This document shows, in pieces, positions 1 through 11,772 of a stretch of DNA of 64,000 bases. The position numbers and the translations under genes are program-made. The first letter of the stretch is position 1; every line of letters starts with the position of its first letter. Origin of the DNA: Rhizophagus irregularis (taxonomy: Eukaryota > Glomeromycota > Glomeromycetes > Glomerales > Glomeraceae); assembly GCF_026210795.1 (NCBI RefSeq), contig NC_089447.1, positions 3,846,501 to 3,910,500 of the forward strand, in the 5' to 3' direction. A model generated the notes under the pieces. That model was not told the origin of the DNA. It worked only from the letters and a program-made list of their open reading frames with translations, and did no database searches.

Positions 1-1472
1 AAGTTTAAGTTTTTATGTAACAAAATAAAAATGATTAATGAATAGATAATATATAGATAAATAATCTAGAAATTATATTAATATCAAATGTTGTGTTACC
101 AATAAAGATTTTTTTTTTTAAAAAAAAACGACATTGATAAATTCCTCTTCCCGTCCTCTACAATGACAAAAATATTATTCATTCATAAAATTCGGTCATT
201 ACTTTCTTTGGTAAAAATAAAATAAATATTTACTAAATCAATTTTTTTTAAAATCAATTTTTTTTTATTTTTACATTCTAAAAAAAAAAGATATTCTGAT
301 TTAATTAATTAAATGTTTTTCTCATCCGGAGCCGTACTGTACATTATTGTTTATTATTTGTCATACAAGAAATCAAGAAAGTTCGGGTAACAAAATTTAT
401 TCTTTAATCAAACTTATTTTTTTATAAGTAGAATTATGTAAATTTTACGCAAATATCATACTGTAACTAAATCAAACGCGATATTTCGAGAGAATTCTCG
501 CCGAAAGGCAAGGGTAATACGTTACATAAAATATTTAATATGATAATTACTTATTATGGAGAATGTCTCCGTTCTCTTCCGTTCTCACGATAAAGAAAAA
601 TATTCCAAGTGGCTTACAAGTTACAAATAGAATTTCTAAATTTCCAAATGATATCTATATAAGAACTATAAAAAAAGGGAGAGATTAATGAATATGTGAA
701 ACGATGATTCTTACTCAATTTTGCATAACATGAAAAAAAAACATAAATTTATTTATTTTTTCTAAAAATAAGGATAAACAGATAATGAAATTTCTTTTTT
801 TTTAAAAAAAAAAAAATCATCTTTTTTTTTCCGGTCATTAAAAAAAGACAAATTCCGACCATATTTTTATTTTGGAAGACAATCAGAACACAATGGAGAT
901 TTTTACGGATTTTATATATAACCTTGACAAGAAATTTGGTAATTCTTTGGAATGATCCATAATTTCCAATTATATATCATATAATCCACATTTATAAAAT
1001 TGAATCATCATTTATGATTAAAAATAGAATTTACCGTATTACGTTTTTAAGCTAAACTCTAAAAAAAAAATTGCACTGATCACAATTTAAGTAAGTACAA
1101 AATAAGCTTTAAGCATAACGGCATGTATTTTTAGGTTTATGTATTAATCTTTATTTAGAAATTCTTATATATCATATATATAATAAATTTTTTTTAAAAT
1201 AATCCGATCTGATATTATTGCGATATATAAAAAAATCTTTATCAATGAGAGAAAAAAAATTTCTTATATAAAGGTTACATCTTCGTAACTTTTTTTTTTC
1301 TCTGTTCCTCTTTCTCAAAAAAAAAAAAATATTTTTTCTTTTTTTTTTTTAAAAGAACGAACTAAAAGAGAGAAATCTCATATTAATAAGTAATAATAAT
1401 TTTTAACGATAATTATATAACGATATACTTTACGATATATATATATATTATTATATAAAAGATATATACAAT
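1..1472. other. Gene-free A/T-rich region upstream of the SOD gene
   Basis: No coding pattern is visible on either strand. The stretch holds several T-run/A-run junctions (about 110-128, 796-815 and 1318-1352), the last about 120 bases before the SOD start codon. It probably contains the SOD promoter, but no specific element can be named. Confidence 0.5.
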
Positions 1473-2169
1473 ATGAATTCTTCTATGAAATCACTTTTCC
1501 TTGTTATTTTATTATTAAATATATTATTAGTACCAATTGGTGCTAATGTAATTGGGATTGCAGAATTTACTAAACACATCAAGGGAGTTGCTAAATTCAT
1601 TTTTGATGGAGAAATGAAAATTATAGTTAATGTTAAAGATGGTTTAGATGTGGGATTGGTTTATCCTTTTCATATTCACGAATTCCCTGTTAGAAATCAT
1701 AACTGTTCTACTGCCGGTGGTCATCTTGACCCTACAAGTAAGTATGCAAAATTTTGGTTAATTTAAATTTATTTTCATTTATTTATTTTTATTTTTTTTT
1801 TCTAGATGCCGCTGTAGAAGGTAAATTGTATATGTGTGATCCGAACCAACCAAAAAAATGTGAAGTTGGTGATTTAAGTGGTATGTATTTATTATTTAAT
1901 TAATTATTTAAATAATTTACAAAATAAAATTATTAATTAATCATTTTTTTTTTCATTTTTTAAAAGGTAAATATGGTGGTTTAATACCAAATATTAAAGG
2001 TCATGTTCATAAACAAATTAACGATCCATTCGTTAAAATATTTGGCTCATTTGGTATTAGAGGTCGTTCTATTGTGATTCATAAACCTGATTTGAATAAA
2101 ACAAGACTTGATTGTGCTAATATTAAAATTGTACATAATCACAAACGTAGTCTTACTCGATTAATCTAA
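1473..2169 (+). CDS. Secreted Cu-only superoxide dismutase-like protein
   Basis: Three exons (1473-1737, 1806-1880, 1967-2169) give 180 residues. Introns begin GTAAGT and GTATGT and end TAG and AAG. Residues 1-24 are a hydrophobic signal peptide, so the product is probably secreted or wall-bound and disproportionates superoxide. Copper ligands are visible: H67 and H69 (HIHEF), H84 (GGHLDP) and H152 (SIVIH). The disulfide cysteines C78 and C163 and the active-site arginine R160 (TRLDC) are also present. Between H84 and GDLSG (110-114) there is no histidine at the two zinc-ligand positions of Cu/Zn SOD, and a Cys stands where the second would be. This matches the Candida SOD5-type Cu-only family. 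No GPI-anchor tail is evident: the C-terminus is basic (HNHKRSLTRLI). A role in host-interface oxidative stress is inference. Confidence 0.9.
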
Positions 2170-3065
2170 TATTCTATATTTTTGAATTAGACATTTTTTT
2201 TTTATTATTTTGTAAATTTTTTTTTTTTAAAAAAATAGTAAATAATTTAATGAATAACACGAATAAACTTATTATAAAATGCTTAAATGCATAGTTTTTG
2301 ATGAATATTGAAATGTACTGAAATGTTAGGCTCGTAACTAAATTTTAACAATTCAATATAAAATGTGATAGATAACATTATTTTAGCCACAAATAAAAGT
2401 CATTGAAACGGAGTCTTTATTCCGGTACGAAGTAAATAATTTTTATTCTCAATCAAAGTACAATATCCAAAATTTAATTTAAAATTATTAAACTGATTCA
2501 TCAAAAGAAACTTTTTGAAAAAAAGGAAAGGAAAAGATTAGTGGATGCTTATACTGCTTATACTGTAACTTATGTACAGTACAAGAAAGCGGAAAAGCTT
2601 ATCAACTGTTGTACGTAAAAGAAATATTAATAATCTTATTTTAAAGATCGTCGTACATTTCTGTTACACGGTCTGCCCTGCCTCTATAACTGTCCGTGTA
2701 AATTTTTTCATTAAATGGACATCCTTTTTTAAGATTTATTAAAAAAAATTAGCTCATTTTTGATCATCAGTCAGATCTCCTGGTATAGTGAAAAAACAGT
2801 GAAAAGGTAAAGGTAAACACGTAAACAAAAAAATTTATTTTTGAAAGTTTTTAAATATGTTTTTGTTTATCATTTACCCAAAAATAACTTTTTCGTCTAA
2901 ATTTGATAAAATTCTATGTTTCAATTTTTTTTTTTGTTAATTATTGGTGAATTAGTCGATCATATCGAAAAAAAATATTGTCCAATGAAAGAACCGGATG
3001 ATCCGTTGTATATAAATCTAATTTTCCACTTTTTTTTTTTTTTTTTTACACAAACTGATTTCATC
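2170..3065. other. Intergenic spacer between SOD and NDUFS6 genes
   Basis: A/T-rich spacer holding the SOD 3' region and the NDUFS6 promoter. A T/A tract lies near 2212-2237 and a run of T near 3032-3047, just ahead of the NDUFS6 start. An in-frame ATG at 2916 would add a hydrophobic, Phe-rich stretch; it is not preferred as the start. Confidence 0.45.
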
Positions 3066-3780
3066 ATGAATGTTTTAAATCGTTCATACAATGTTGTAAA
3101 TATTTTGAAACGAACAATTTCTCATAAGAATGATTTATTAAAATATTCATTTAATTATTATTCTAAATATTATACTACTAAAGGTCCTAAAACAGAAGAA
3201 ATTACTGATACCCTTACTATGAATGCAACAACAGAAAATACTTCTGTTGATGTTCCAAATTATAGAAATACTTGGTCGAGAAGTCAAAGATCAAGATTAG
3301 ATGCTATTAAAGGACCTCGCTTTGAACAAACTGATCTTGAAGCACAGGTTACATTTTAAAAACAATCTTTTTTTTTTCAACATTTTTATATACACGTTTT
3401 TTTTTTAAAAAAAAATTATTATTATTATTTTATTTAGCCGAGGCCATTAGCAGCAATTGATTTAATCGCTGAAGAACCAATTCGTTATGTAGAAGGAAGA
3501 GTTGCCGTTTGTCATGGAGGTAAAATTTTTTTTTTAAAAAAATACATATATATTTACATATACACCATAATTTATAATTAAATTATTTTTTTCAGGTAAA
3601 GGTGCTTTAGGACATCCACAAATATATATAAACCTGGTAATATATTGTTATTTGTTGATTTTTAAAGTTTATTTTTATTTTTTAAAAAAAAAATAATTTA
3701 ATTATTAAAAACTTTTCACCTATTTTAATAGGACCATCCAGGAGCTCATGCTTGTGGTTATTGTGAGTTATTTTATTATT

Positions 3781-3811
<31 letters not shown>

Positions 3812-3896
3812 TTTCTTTTTTTGTATATATTTATACTAATCTTATATTTAAATATATTTATTAGGTGGTATAAGGTTTGAACAAAAACATCATTAA
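3066..3896 (+). CDS. NDUFS6: NADH:ubiquinone oxidoreductase zinc-binding subunit (NDUFS6 type)
   Basis: Five exons (3066-3347, 3438-3519, 3596-3636, 3732-3762, 3865-3896) give 155 residues. The C-terminal zf-CHCC domain is clear: VAVCHGG, KGALGHPQIYINL, DHPGAHACGYCGIRF. Its Cys-His-Cys-Cys ligands bind zinc in the peripheral arm of mitochondrial complex I. The first 45 or so residues are rich in Arg, Lys, Ser, Asn and Tyr with few acids, as expected of a mitochondrial presequence, which is why ATG 3066 was chosen over the in-frame ATG at 2916. The donor of intron 1 (GTTACA) is weak but is the only one that keeps phase and homology. The middle segment (WSRSQRSRLDAIKGPRFEQ, DLEAQPRPLAAIDLIAEEPI) agrees with fungal orthologues. 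Confidence 0.92.
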
Positions 3897-5436
3897 TATT
3901 CTTTAATATTTATAACCATTATTATATTATTATTATTAGAAAAAATTTAACTATAATACTTAGTTGATTTATTAGACTTTGTTGATTTTTTTTGAAAAAT
4001 AAAAATAAAAATAATCATTTTTTATTTTAATATATATAAAAATATTCAATCTAAAATAACTATTATATAATAATTGAACAAACCGATATTGTAAATAATA
4101 TATAATTTTACTTTTAATTTGAGTATTTTTTTAATAAAAAACCAACCAAATAATCATATAAAAAATAAAATGAATATGCCAAAAATAAATAGATAGATAA
4201 ATAAAAATGTAATAAAATAAAAAAAAATAGAAATAGAAATAAGAAATAATAATAAACTGATAGCCTAAAATAAAAAAACAAAAAAAAAAGATAAAAAATA
4301 TAAAATATAAAATATATAAAAGGACATCCTATCTTATTTTTACACAGAATTACAAAATAATCATTATCATTAGAGAGAAGATGGTGTTAAAGGAAACTTC
4401 AAATTTTAGATACTATTTTAAACCCGCCCTTAATTAAAATAATATCTCAAATTACTGTGAAAAAAATGTCTAGTGAAATTTTTATTATTTTTGCTGTTTG
4501 GCTTGCCCTTTTTTACCTTAAGTATTTAATAAATAACAACAATAATATATATTAATTACTTGATATAAAGTAATTAGAGTAACAAACTGATGCAAGTTAT
4601 AGAAATTCACCTCATTTCATGGAAATTACACCAAGTCTCCCAAACCAAACAGCGTGTTTTATTATTTTCGATCTATTAAAAGGAAAGGAAAATAATTATA
4701 TTCAAAAGTTATCAGTCAGTTTTTTTGAATACAAGAAAACATCAATTATTTACCGATCAAAAGCTAAATCAATGAATAACAAAGGGAAGGACAGGCGGAT
4801 TATTAAACAAAATTGGGTTAAGTTCGTAAAATTAACTTGCTGTTAATATGCGCCGGACAAAAATTATTGTTCTTTTTTTTGTGATGTAAACTTTTGGAAT
4901 CATTATATAAAATTATCTGTTGTTTTTTTAGTTCTCTTTTTTGAGGTTCAATTGTTGATAAGATGAAGGTATAAAATAATTATTAAGATCTGCGTTTTGT
5001 CAAATATAAGATAGGTACATAAAACTAAGGGAAAAAGTCGAAATTTCAGAACTTTAAGCCTCACACCAATCTAAAAAAAAGACCGTTACAACCCCACAAA
5101 AGGTACAAAAAGAATGTTAATAAAAAGGTAAATGAAAAAAAAGCAAAAAAAAAGAATGAATATAAAAAAATGTTCAATAAATGATACTAAGACGCAAACT
5201 AGTCGCGCTGGATCTATTCAAAGAATATATATATATATATATATAATAACAAAAAAAAAGGAGAAAGAAAAACAGTACAACACATAAAAATAACATATTA
5301 GAAATACATTATGTTACATAAAATCGAAAAATTCTGGATCATCAGAAAACCGAAAAAACATAACCCACCCGAGACCCACCAAAAATCTCACCTAATGATA
5401 ATTCCGCTATTTGAAATTATAAGGAATTCACAATTA
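3897..5436. other. Gene-free stretch between convergent NDUFS6 and RRM genes
   Basis: Very A/T-rich. A 75-codon ORF at 4619-4846 has no recognisable similarity, signal or splice context and is not called. A short (TA)n run lies at 5226-5244. Both flanking genes end here, so it should hold two 3' UTRs. Confidence 0.45.
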
Positions 5437-8281
5437 TTATTTTTTATCGCCGCCTTCTACACTACTATCTTTATCACTACCACCATCAACATTTAGTTTC
5501 TTTTGGACTAATTCGCTCAACTCATCTGCAGCATCGTTGTTGCTCTCTCCAGAGTTAGAAACTTCTTTGTTGGCATTTTCTGACTGATTTGTGACTGCTG
5601 GTACAAGAGTCGCATGTTGTCCTTCTGATCCTGGATGTTGTGATAATACTGGTCCGGGATAAAGTGGTTGAAAATATCTTGCTGCATATTGTGGACCGAA
5701 TGGTGGGGAGATCGAACCAGGTGGATAAGCACTAGGTAAACAAAGTTAGATAATATGTTAGTAAGCAGGAGGAAAAAAACAAAAATAGAAAGAATTATTG
5801 CATAAAATAACCTTACCCAGCGGGTTGAACACCTTCTGGGAAATACTGAAGATGAAAAGCTCCTCCTGGTGGTGAACCAGCGGCCATTCCCAACATATGT
5901 TCGGGTGTGACAGGAACTTGTGACATAATTCGCTATACATGATATATGTTTTGATTGTTAAAAAATGTCAATATACAGAATTGTCAAAGGTTTATAAAAT
6001 TCACTCACTCCGCCTAATGATGCGAATTCACGTGCTTTCCACATCCGTTTTCTAGCAGTTTGTCCTTTCAATTTCTTCTGTTCCAATGAATCAGCAAAAC
6101 GAACTTGCAAAGGTAAGTTTGCCCCAGGAAGTTGATATCCATTGAACTTTTGAATGATAGCTAAAGCGGAATCCCGATCTTCCATTCTTAAATAGTATAT
6201 TTTCAAAATTAATGAAACATTTAAATTTACAAATTAAATTCATTAGAGAAACGCTGTTCACTTCATTAACTTCGGTTTTTTAATCGAGTTTCTGTTTCCA
6301 GATCAACCCGAGTATAATAGGATCTGCGGAAATCAGCCAATTATTAGTTGCACAAGACGTAATATTACGAACAATTCCTGCTTTGTTCGGTTGTCTATGC
6401 AAACGTGGCATTTATTGGATAAAATTCACAGAACCGGTTTAATTCGGGTTGATCCAAAACGATTAACATAATAAATAGCCCGAATAAAATGAATTGATAG
6501 AGCTTTCAAATACTTTGATAATTCTAATACTGCATTGCTTAATAGTCTGTAATAAAAATACCTTGCGAAACCAACACCACGACTTGCTCCGTTGGTATCC
6601 CTGAGAATTCTGTTAGAAACTACTTTGTAAGGCTTGAATATTTCTTCAAGTTGCTATTAACATAATAACAAGCATGTAACAGTTTAACAATTTAATAGTT
6701 TAAAAGTTATGTCATAAACAAATAATATATTTGCTCTAAATAATAGATCAAACCTGTTCATTCATATCCAATGGTAAATTTGACAAATATATATTTGTTG
6801 AAGCCAAATCCTGAAGATTCTTTAGCCTAGTGCTAAAAGATTCCTATTAAAATTAAACAAACCAAAAAGTTATTGTTGAAATTGCAAATTAATCACAATT
6901 TTGGTAATATTATTAGTAATATATATAATTTAATAAAATAACCATAAACGAGTATAAGAAAATTACAATCATGCTGTTACACTCACATAACCAACCTTAG
7001 CGAAGGAAACTTGCAATCCCACTCGCGTTAATTGATCAATGGCATGCTTGGCTTGATCTTCAGTTTCGTACATCACAAACCCGTAACCTTTACAATCACC
7101 TTGTTTTTGATCGATAATAGCTTTTGAAGAAGTAATGTTTCCATATCTATAGTTAAATTAAAAAAAATATATATTTCAGATCTAGAACCTAATACTTTAT
7201 AAATCATATCTAATGAAAAACGTATATGTATATAACACAATAAAAAAAATTAATTCAATTCCTTTACAAAACAAAAAATTGGTAAATAATTATAATTTGC
7301 ATATTAGTTTAATATGTAAATTTCAACTATCGCTTAAACAATACATATATTAAATAATTATTTGCAGAGATTAAATTTTTTAATGAGGATTTGAGCTACT
7401 TACATGGAACACATCGAATGTAGGGATTCATCAGTAGTGGTAGGCGGTAAACCACGAATATAAATATTAGTAGTCTTTGTAGGATTACTAAAATTCGGAA
7501 GGGCAGGAATCTGATTAGAGCCAGAATTTCTTCTACCATAATTATAGTGAGGTTGAGCGCGATTAATTCCTCGACCATTATTACTATTTAAAGGACCAAC
7601 TTTAGGTGAAGGTACTCCTGGACCGGGTAAATATGTAGGGGGCGGAGAATTAGGAGCAGAAGATGAAGTATGTGAAAGTGTAGGTGAAAGTATGTGCAAG
7701 TTTCCATAAGGAGATTGCGGTGAATACAAATATGGATGCATTGTAGGTGAATGAATTAGTCCGGTTGGACCAACTTGAGGAGACGTGGGATAATAAGCTA
7801 TTGTAGGGCTAGTAGCAGCAAAATAAGGACTCAAAGGCTGTGGAGGTAGAGACGGTGAAGCTTGACCTTGGAGAGGAGGTGATCCAGGATAACCAGCACC
7901 ATAATCAGAATAGAATTGGGAATATTGTGGATGCATTCCATATTGACCATACGCGGCAAAAGCGTTAGGATCACTAACATCATATCCTGCAGCCATAGCG
8001 GCCTGGTATGCCTCGGCAGCGATAGCAGTTTGTTGGTCTACGTATTGAGCCCCACCATTGGTATAATAAAAATTTGGAGTCGGTGATAAAGGATGAGGAG
8101 CAGTAGTACTTGGGGTTGTGTTCGAATTATATTCTCCATGCCCAGTTGGTTTCCCGTTATCCTTTTTTTCGGAGTTAGTCTCCTTTGAATCGTTTCCGTT
8201 TGAAGAAACATTCGTGTTGACATCGATTTGTTTGCTTGTTTCCGTAGACACGGAGTTAGAGTTATCCTTTTGCGAAGTCAT
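5437..8281 (-). CDS. Two-RRM RNA-binding protein of the RBMS/MSSP family
   Basis: Seven exons on the minus strand (8281-7404, 7146-6987, 6843-6754, 6653-6562, 6186-6009, 5932-5817, 5731-5437) give 602 residues. The N-terminal 270 residues are low complexity, rich in Ser, Pro, Gly, Tyr and Gln. RRM1 starts near residue 271 (TNIYIRGLPPTTTDESL) with RNP1-like CKGYGFVMY. RRM2 starts near residue 362 (TNIYLSNLPLDMNEQQLEEI) with SRGVGFARM. The order, the spacing and the ILRDTNGASRGVGFARME signature match animal RBMS/MSSP proteins, which bind A/U-rich RNA and single-stranded DNA. The C-terminal tail is Pro/Gly-rich then acidic and ends in GGDKK. ATG 8281 was chosen; the frame stays open upstream but without another ATG. 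A regulatory role in mRNA stability or translation is inferred from the family. Confidence 0.9.
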
Positions 8282-9179
8282 TATTATATTTTTTTTTAAG
8301 TCTTTTTGAAAAGTATATATATCAAATGTTAGGTAACAAAATACGAGTAATCCGTTATAACCTAGATGTGTTTCCACTAAAATTATCTTGTTAAGACTCT
8401 TTAAAAAACTCTTTACGAAAAAAGAGTTATGGGTCCCTTTTCTTTTTATGAAAATTGAATCAAATCGATGATCAAAAATTTAAACAACCAGATCGATGTT
8501 AAAATAGTAATAATAACCACTTATGTCCGTCACGGATATTTTTTTAAAGTCGTCAAACTCTAACAAAAAACAACACCGAGCTTCCTTGGACGGTTTAGTG
8601 GCGGGTCGTCCACTGAATAGAGAAGTGGGGGCTAACTGAAGTTATGTGTGGGGACGTTAAATCGGAGCCCACCACAGTCAGTGGAAAAAATGTTGCGTAA
8701 AATTCAATAGACGATTAATGTTTGTATTTTCTTCTCGTGAACTGTGGCGTTTTTTATTTACTATATAAAGTACGATTACTATATAAAGTACAAGTGTAAA
8801 TCCTTTACTGCGTCAAATGTTATAAAAGAACCCTTATTGAATAATTCACTTTATGTGTAACATTACATTTATAAAAATTTTAAGCTAACAATGCAATTTA
8901 TCGTTAGACAAGATTGTTGATATGGCTATAGTTGGAAAACTTAGTATGGTAATCATATATTTTTGAAATTATTATATATGTAATGCATTAAGATTAACTT
9001 AAGATTAACTCTTTAGTAATATTACTTATACATTTAATTGGTAAATGTCTTATATAAGTAAATCCATACCAAATGATTTGTAATTTTTACTTTTAAGATT
9101 GGCACTAATTATTTAAAATAGTCTTTATAAATCTTGACATTTCAATATTAATATTAATTTTAAAAGTTGTTAATTAGTA
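8282..9179. other. Upstream region of the RRM gene
   Basis: Contains the promoter and 5' UTR of the minus-strand RRM gene. The part at about 8575-8700 is clearly more G/C-rich than its surroundings (GGCGGGTCGTCC, GGGGACGTTAAATCGGAGCC), which suggests a promoter core, but no element can be assigned. From 8760 onward the sequence is ordinary A/T-rich spacer. Confidence 0.4.
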
Positions 9180-9183
9180 TTAA

Positions 9184-10243
9184 TTCGTGATCCGTTTCAG
9201 AACCAGTGAAAGGTACTAATATATATTGGAGAACTATTATAGAGATTAATTATTTCTTAAATAATTTTTTCGTGCAAATTTATCAAAATTTTTTTAAACA
9301 AAAATGTTTGAAATGTTTAAAAAATATAATAAAATTTTAATATAGTCTTTGTAACTGTTGTATCTTTAGGCAAATTCAACATCTATACATTATTAAGAGT
9401 TAGGGCTGGAATTTGACATTGCTAAAGAAAAAATTTTTTAATTAATTGTGCTATGACAAAAATATTGTTATATTTAAATTTTTGTAATTTTAAGCCATCA
9501 TTTACATTACTTTTGGATTAAAAATCTTCAAATAATTTTAGCTCAATTCCAATTTCAAATTTAGTTATAATTTGTTATATTTGTAAATGTGTGATTTCTC
9601 ACCATCTAGTAATCCTATAAGGATAAATTATAGCTCTTTGGAATCCTCTCATCATTAAGAATTGAATGGTAATAATTTCATATTTCTATCATTGATATAT
9701 AACTGGTTAATAATATGTTAATATTAAATAATTGCAAATTATTGTGTTTTATATTGATCATAGAGATATAGAATTACCTCCATTCAATTCGTCATGATGA
9801 GTGAATTTCAAAGAGCTATAATTCATCCTTATAAGATTACTAGATGATGAGAAATCACATATTTACAAATATAACAAATTATAACTAAATTTGAAATTGG
9901 AATTAAGCTAAAATTATTTGAAGATTTTTAATCCAAAAGTAATGTAAATAATTGGCTTAAAATTACAAAAATTTAAATATAATTAATTAAAAAATTTTTT
10001 CTTTAGCAACGTCAGATTTCTTCTAACCCTTAAAAATGTGTAGATGTTGAATTTTTTCAGAGATATAACAGTTACAAAGATTATATTAAAATTTTATTAT
10101 ATTTTTTAAACATTTCAAACATTTTTATTTAAAAAAATTTTGATAAATTTGCACGAAAAAATCATTTAAGAAATAATTGATTTACTATAATAGTTTCCTG
10201 ATATGTATTAGTACCTTTTACTAGTTCTGAGATGGATCCCGAA
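9184..10243. mobile_element. Fold-back DNA element flanked by TTAA
   Basis: About 1,060 bp that is one long imperfect palindrome. The left arm begins TTCGTGATCCGTTTCAGAAC and the reverse complement of the right end begins TTCGGGATCCATCTCAGAAC. Similarity between arms continues for about 450 bases each way to a centre near 9715. Both ends abut TTAA (9180-9183 and 10244-10247), consistent with a TTAA target duplication as used by piggyBac- and Kolobok-type elements. No ORF of any length is inside, so it is non-autonomous. The arms are roughly 80-85 percent alike by eye, so the copy is not recent. Confidence 0.75.
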
Positions 10244-10247
10244 TTAA

Positions 10248-11764
10248 TTTTAATAAAAATATAAATGTTAACTAGAAGTTATCAAATTTACATATGCAAT
10301 ACTTTTAAATATATATTAAAAAAAAATATTACTAAATCCTTTTATTGCATTAGTATTAATATAGAGTTTTACATTTTAATTCTACCTAAATTTTAATAGA
10401 AAAAAGTAATATCAAATACCATCAAGTATATTTTTAAACATTAGTTACATAATAATACATTTAATGTATTATTATAATGTATTATTATAAAATAAAAAAT
10501 TTTAAGAATTATTTAAATGTTTTTATTTGAAAGAATTGAATATATGATCATAATTATCAATTTATAGCAAATAAGAAAAATTTGATAATAAAAAAATATT
10601 TAAAAAACTAGTTAAATTAATGATTCAAATGAAAAAAAAAATTAAAGAATATGAAAAAAGTAAAAAAAATAAGATACTTTAAATATTTACATTATTTTTT
10701 TAGTTTATTATTTGATAATAGTCAAAAATATTAAATTTTTAAAAAAATGTTAGCTGAAATAGATCTCCATTCTATTAGGTAAATAAATTAGTATATTTTT
10801 ATTTATTAATTCATATAATTTATAGGTATTTGCATATTAGAGATAAAGATTAATTAACTAATCTGAATATGGTTTATAAAAATATAGTTTATTTTATAAG
10901 AGTTATTGATACTTTAAAATGGAATAGTCCTATAATTACTATGACAAACTGCATAAAAGTATATGTAAAATTGGCATATCCTTAAGAATTAAAATTAAAA
11001 ATTCGATCATAATACCATGATGATCTTATCAAATTATACATAAAATAGCTTATTTGAAAGATAGAAACCTATAGATTTTATTAATAATAAATTAATATGG
11101 AATTTATTTTAGTAATTTTTCTATAATTAAACTTATAATTATATTTTTCTTATTTAAAAATTTTTTATAATTATTTTAGAGTAAATTTATATTTTTTTTG
11201 CATAAAATACTTAATATTATTAAAAAAATTTTTTCTATTCGTAATTTTCCTATTTATCTTAATAAAATTTGAGAAATTTTTAGTGAATTTGCATCCATTT
11301 TTTAATTTATGAAGTTCATGTCAAATTTTGTCTTTAAAATCAACATTTATAGTTAATTTTCTCAAAAAGTAAAAATGTACTAGAGTTCTAAATAATGTCA
11401 AAATATAGCCCCAATATTCAAGTTTATTTTGCATTTTAAATGATAAAAATTGGCTTTGTTTTAAGTAAACTACACACATTTTGTAATTTGAATCATTTAT
11501 TAGCATTTTTTACTATATTCTGAAATTGTGGTAATTTTAAGAATAAAACTCTTATCATTTTATCATAAATGTTTATTTACTGCAAATTTTTTGATATTTA
11601 TTTTTTGGCATTATTCTTAATAATATTTGAGTATTTTAAATTAAATCTAATCCACCAATGGTTTATAAATGTAATTTAATTTTCTGTTATATTTTTTAAT
11701 TTGAAATAAATAATTATTGCTGATTTTTTCAAATGATAATTAAGTGTTTATAATTTTAAAAGAT
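10248..11764. other. A/T-rich spacer between two fold-back elements
   Basis: No gene, clear repeat or RNA is visible. ORFs of about 60 codons here (for example 11321-11506 on the minus strand) look random. It may be old decayed repeat DNA. Confidence 0.4.
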
Positions 11765-11772
11765 ATCAAAAT

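Noticed and set aside
2916-3065. Longer N-terminus for NDUFS6 from the ATG at 2916
   Set aside because: Would add a Phe-rich hydrophobic segment unlike the family; ATG 3066 gives a normal mitochondrial presequence.
4619-4846. 75-codon ORF between NDUFS6 and the RRM gene
   Set aside because: No homology, composition typical of spacer, no splice or promoter context.
5226-5244. (TA)n run as a regulatory element
   Set aside because: Simple microsatellite; similar runs are scattered throughout the window.
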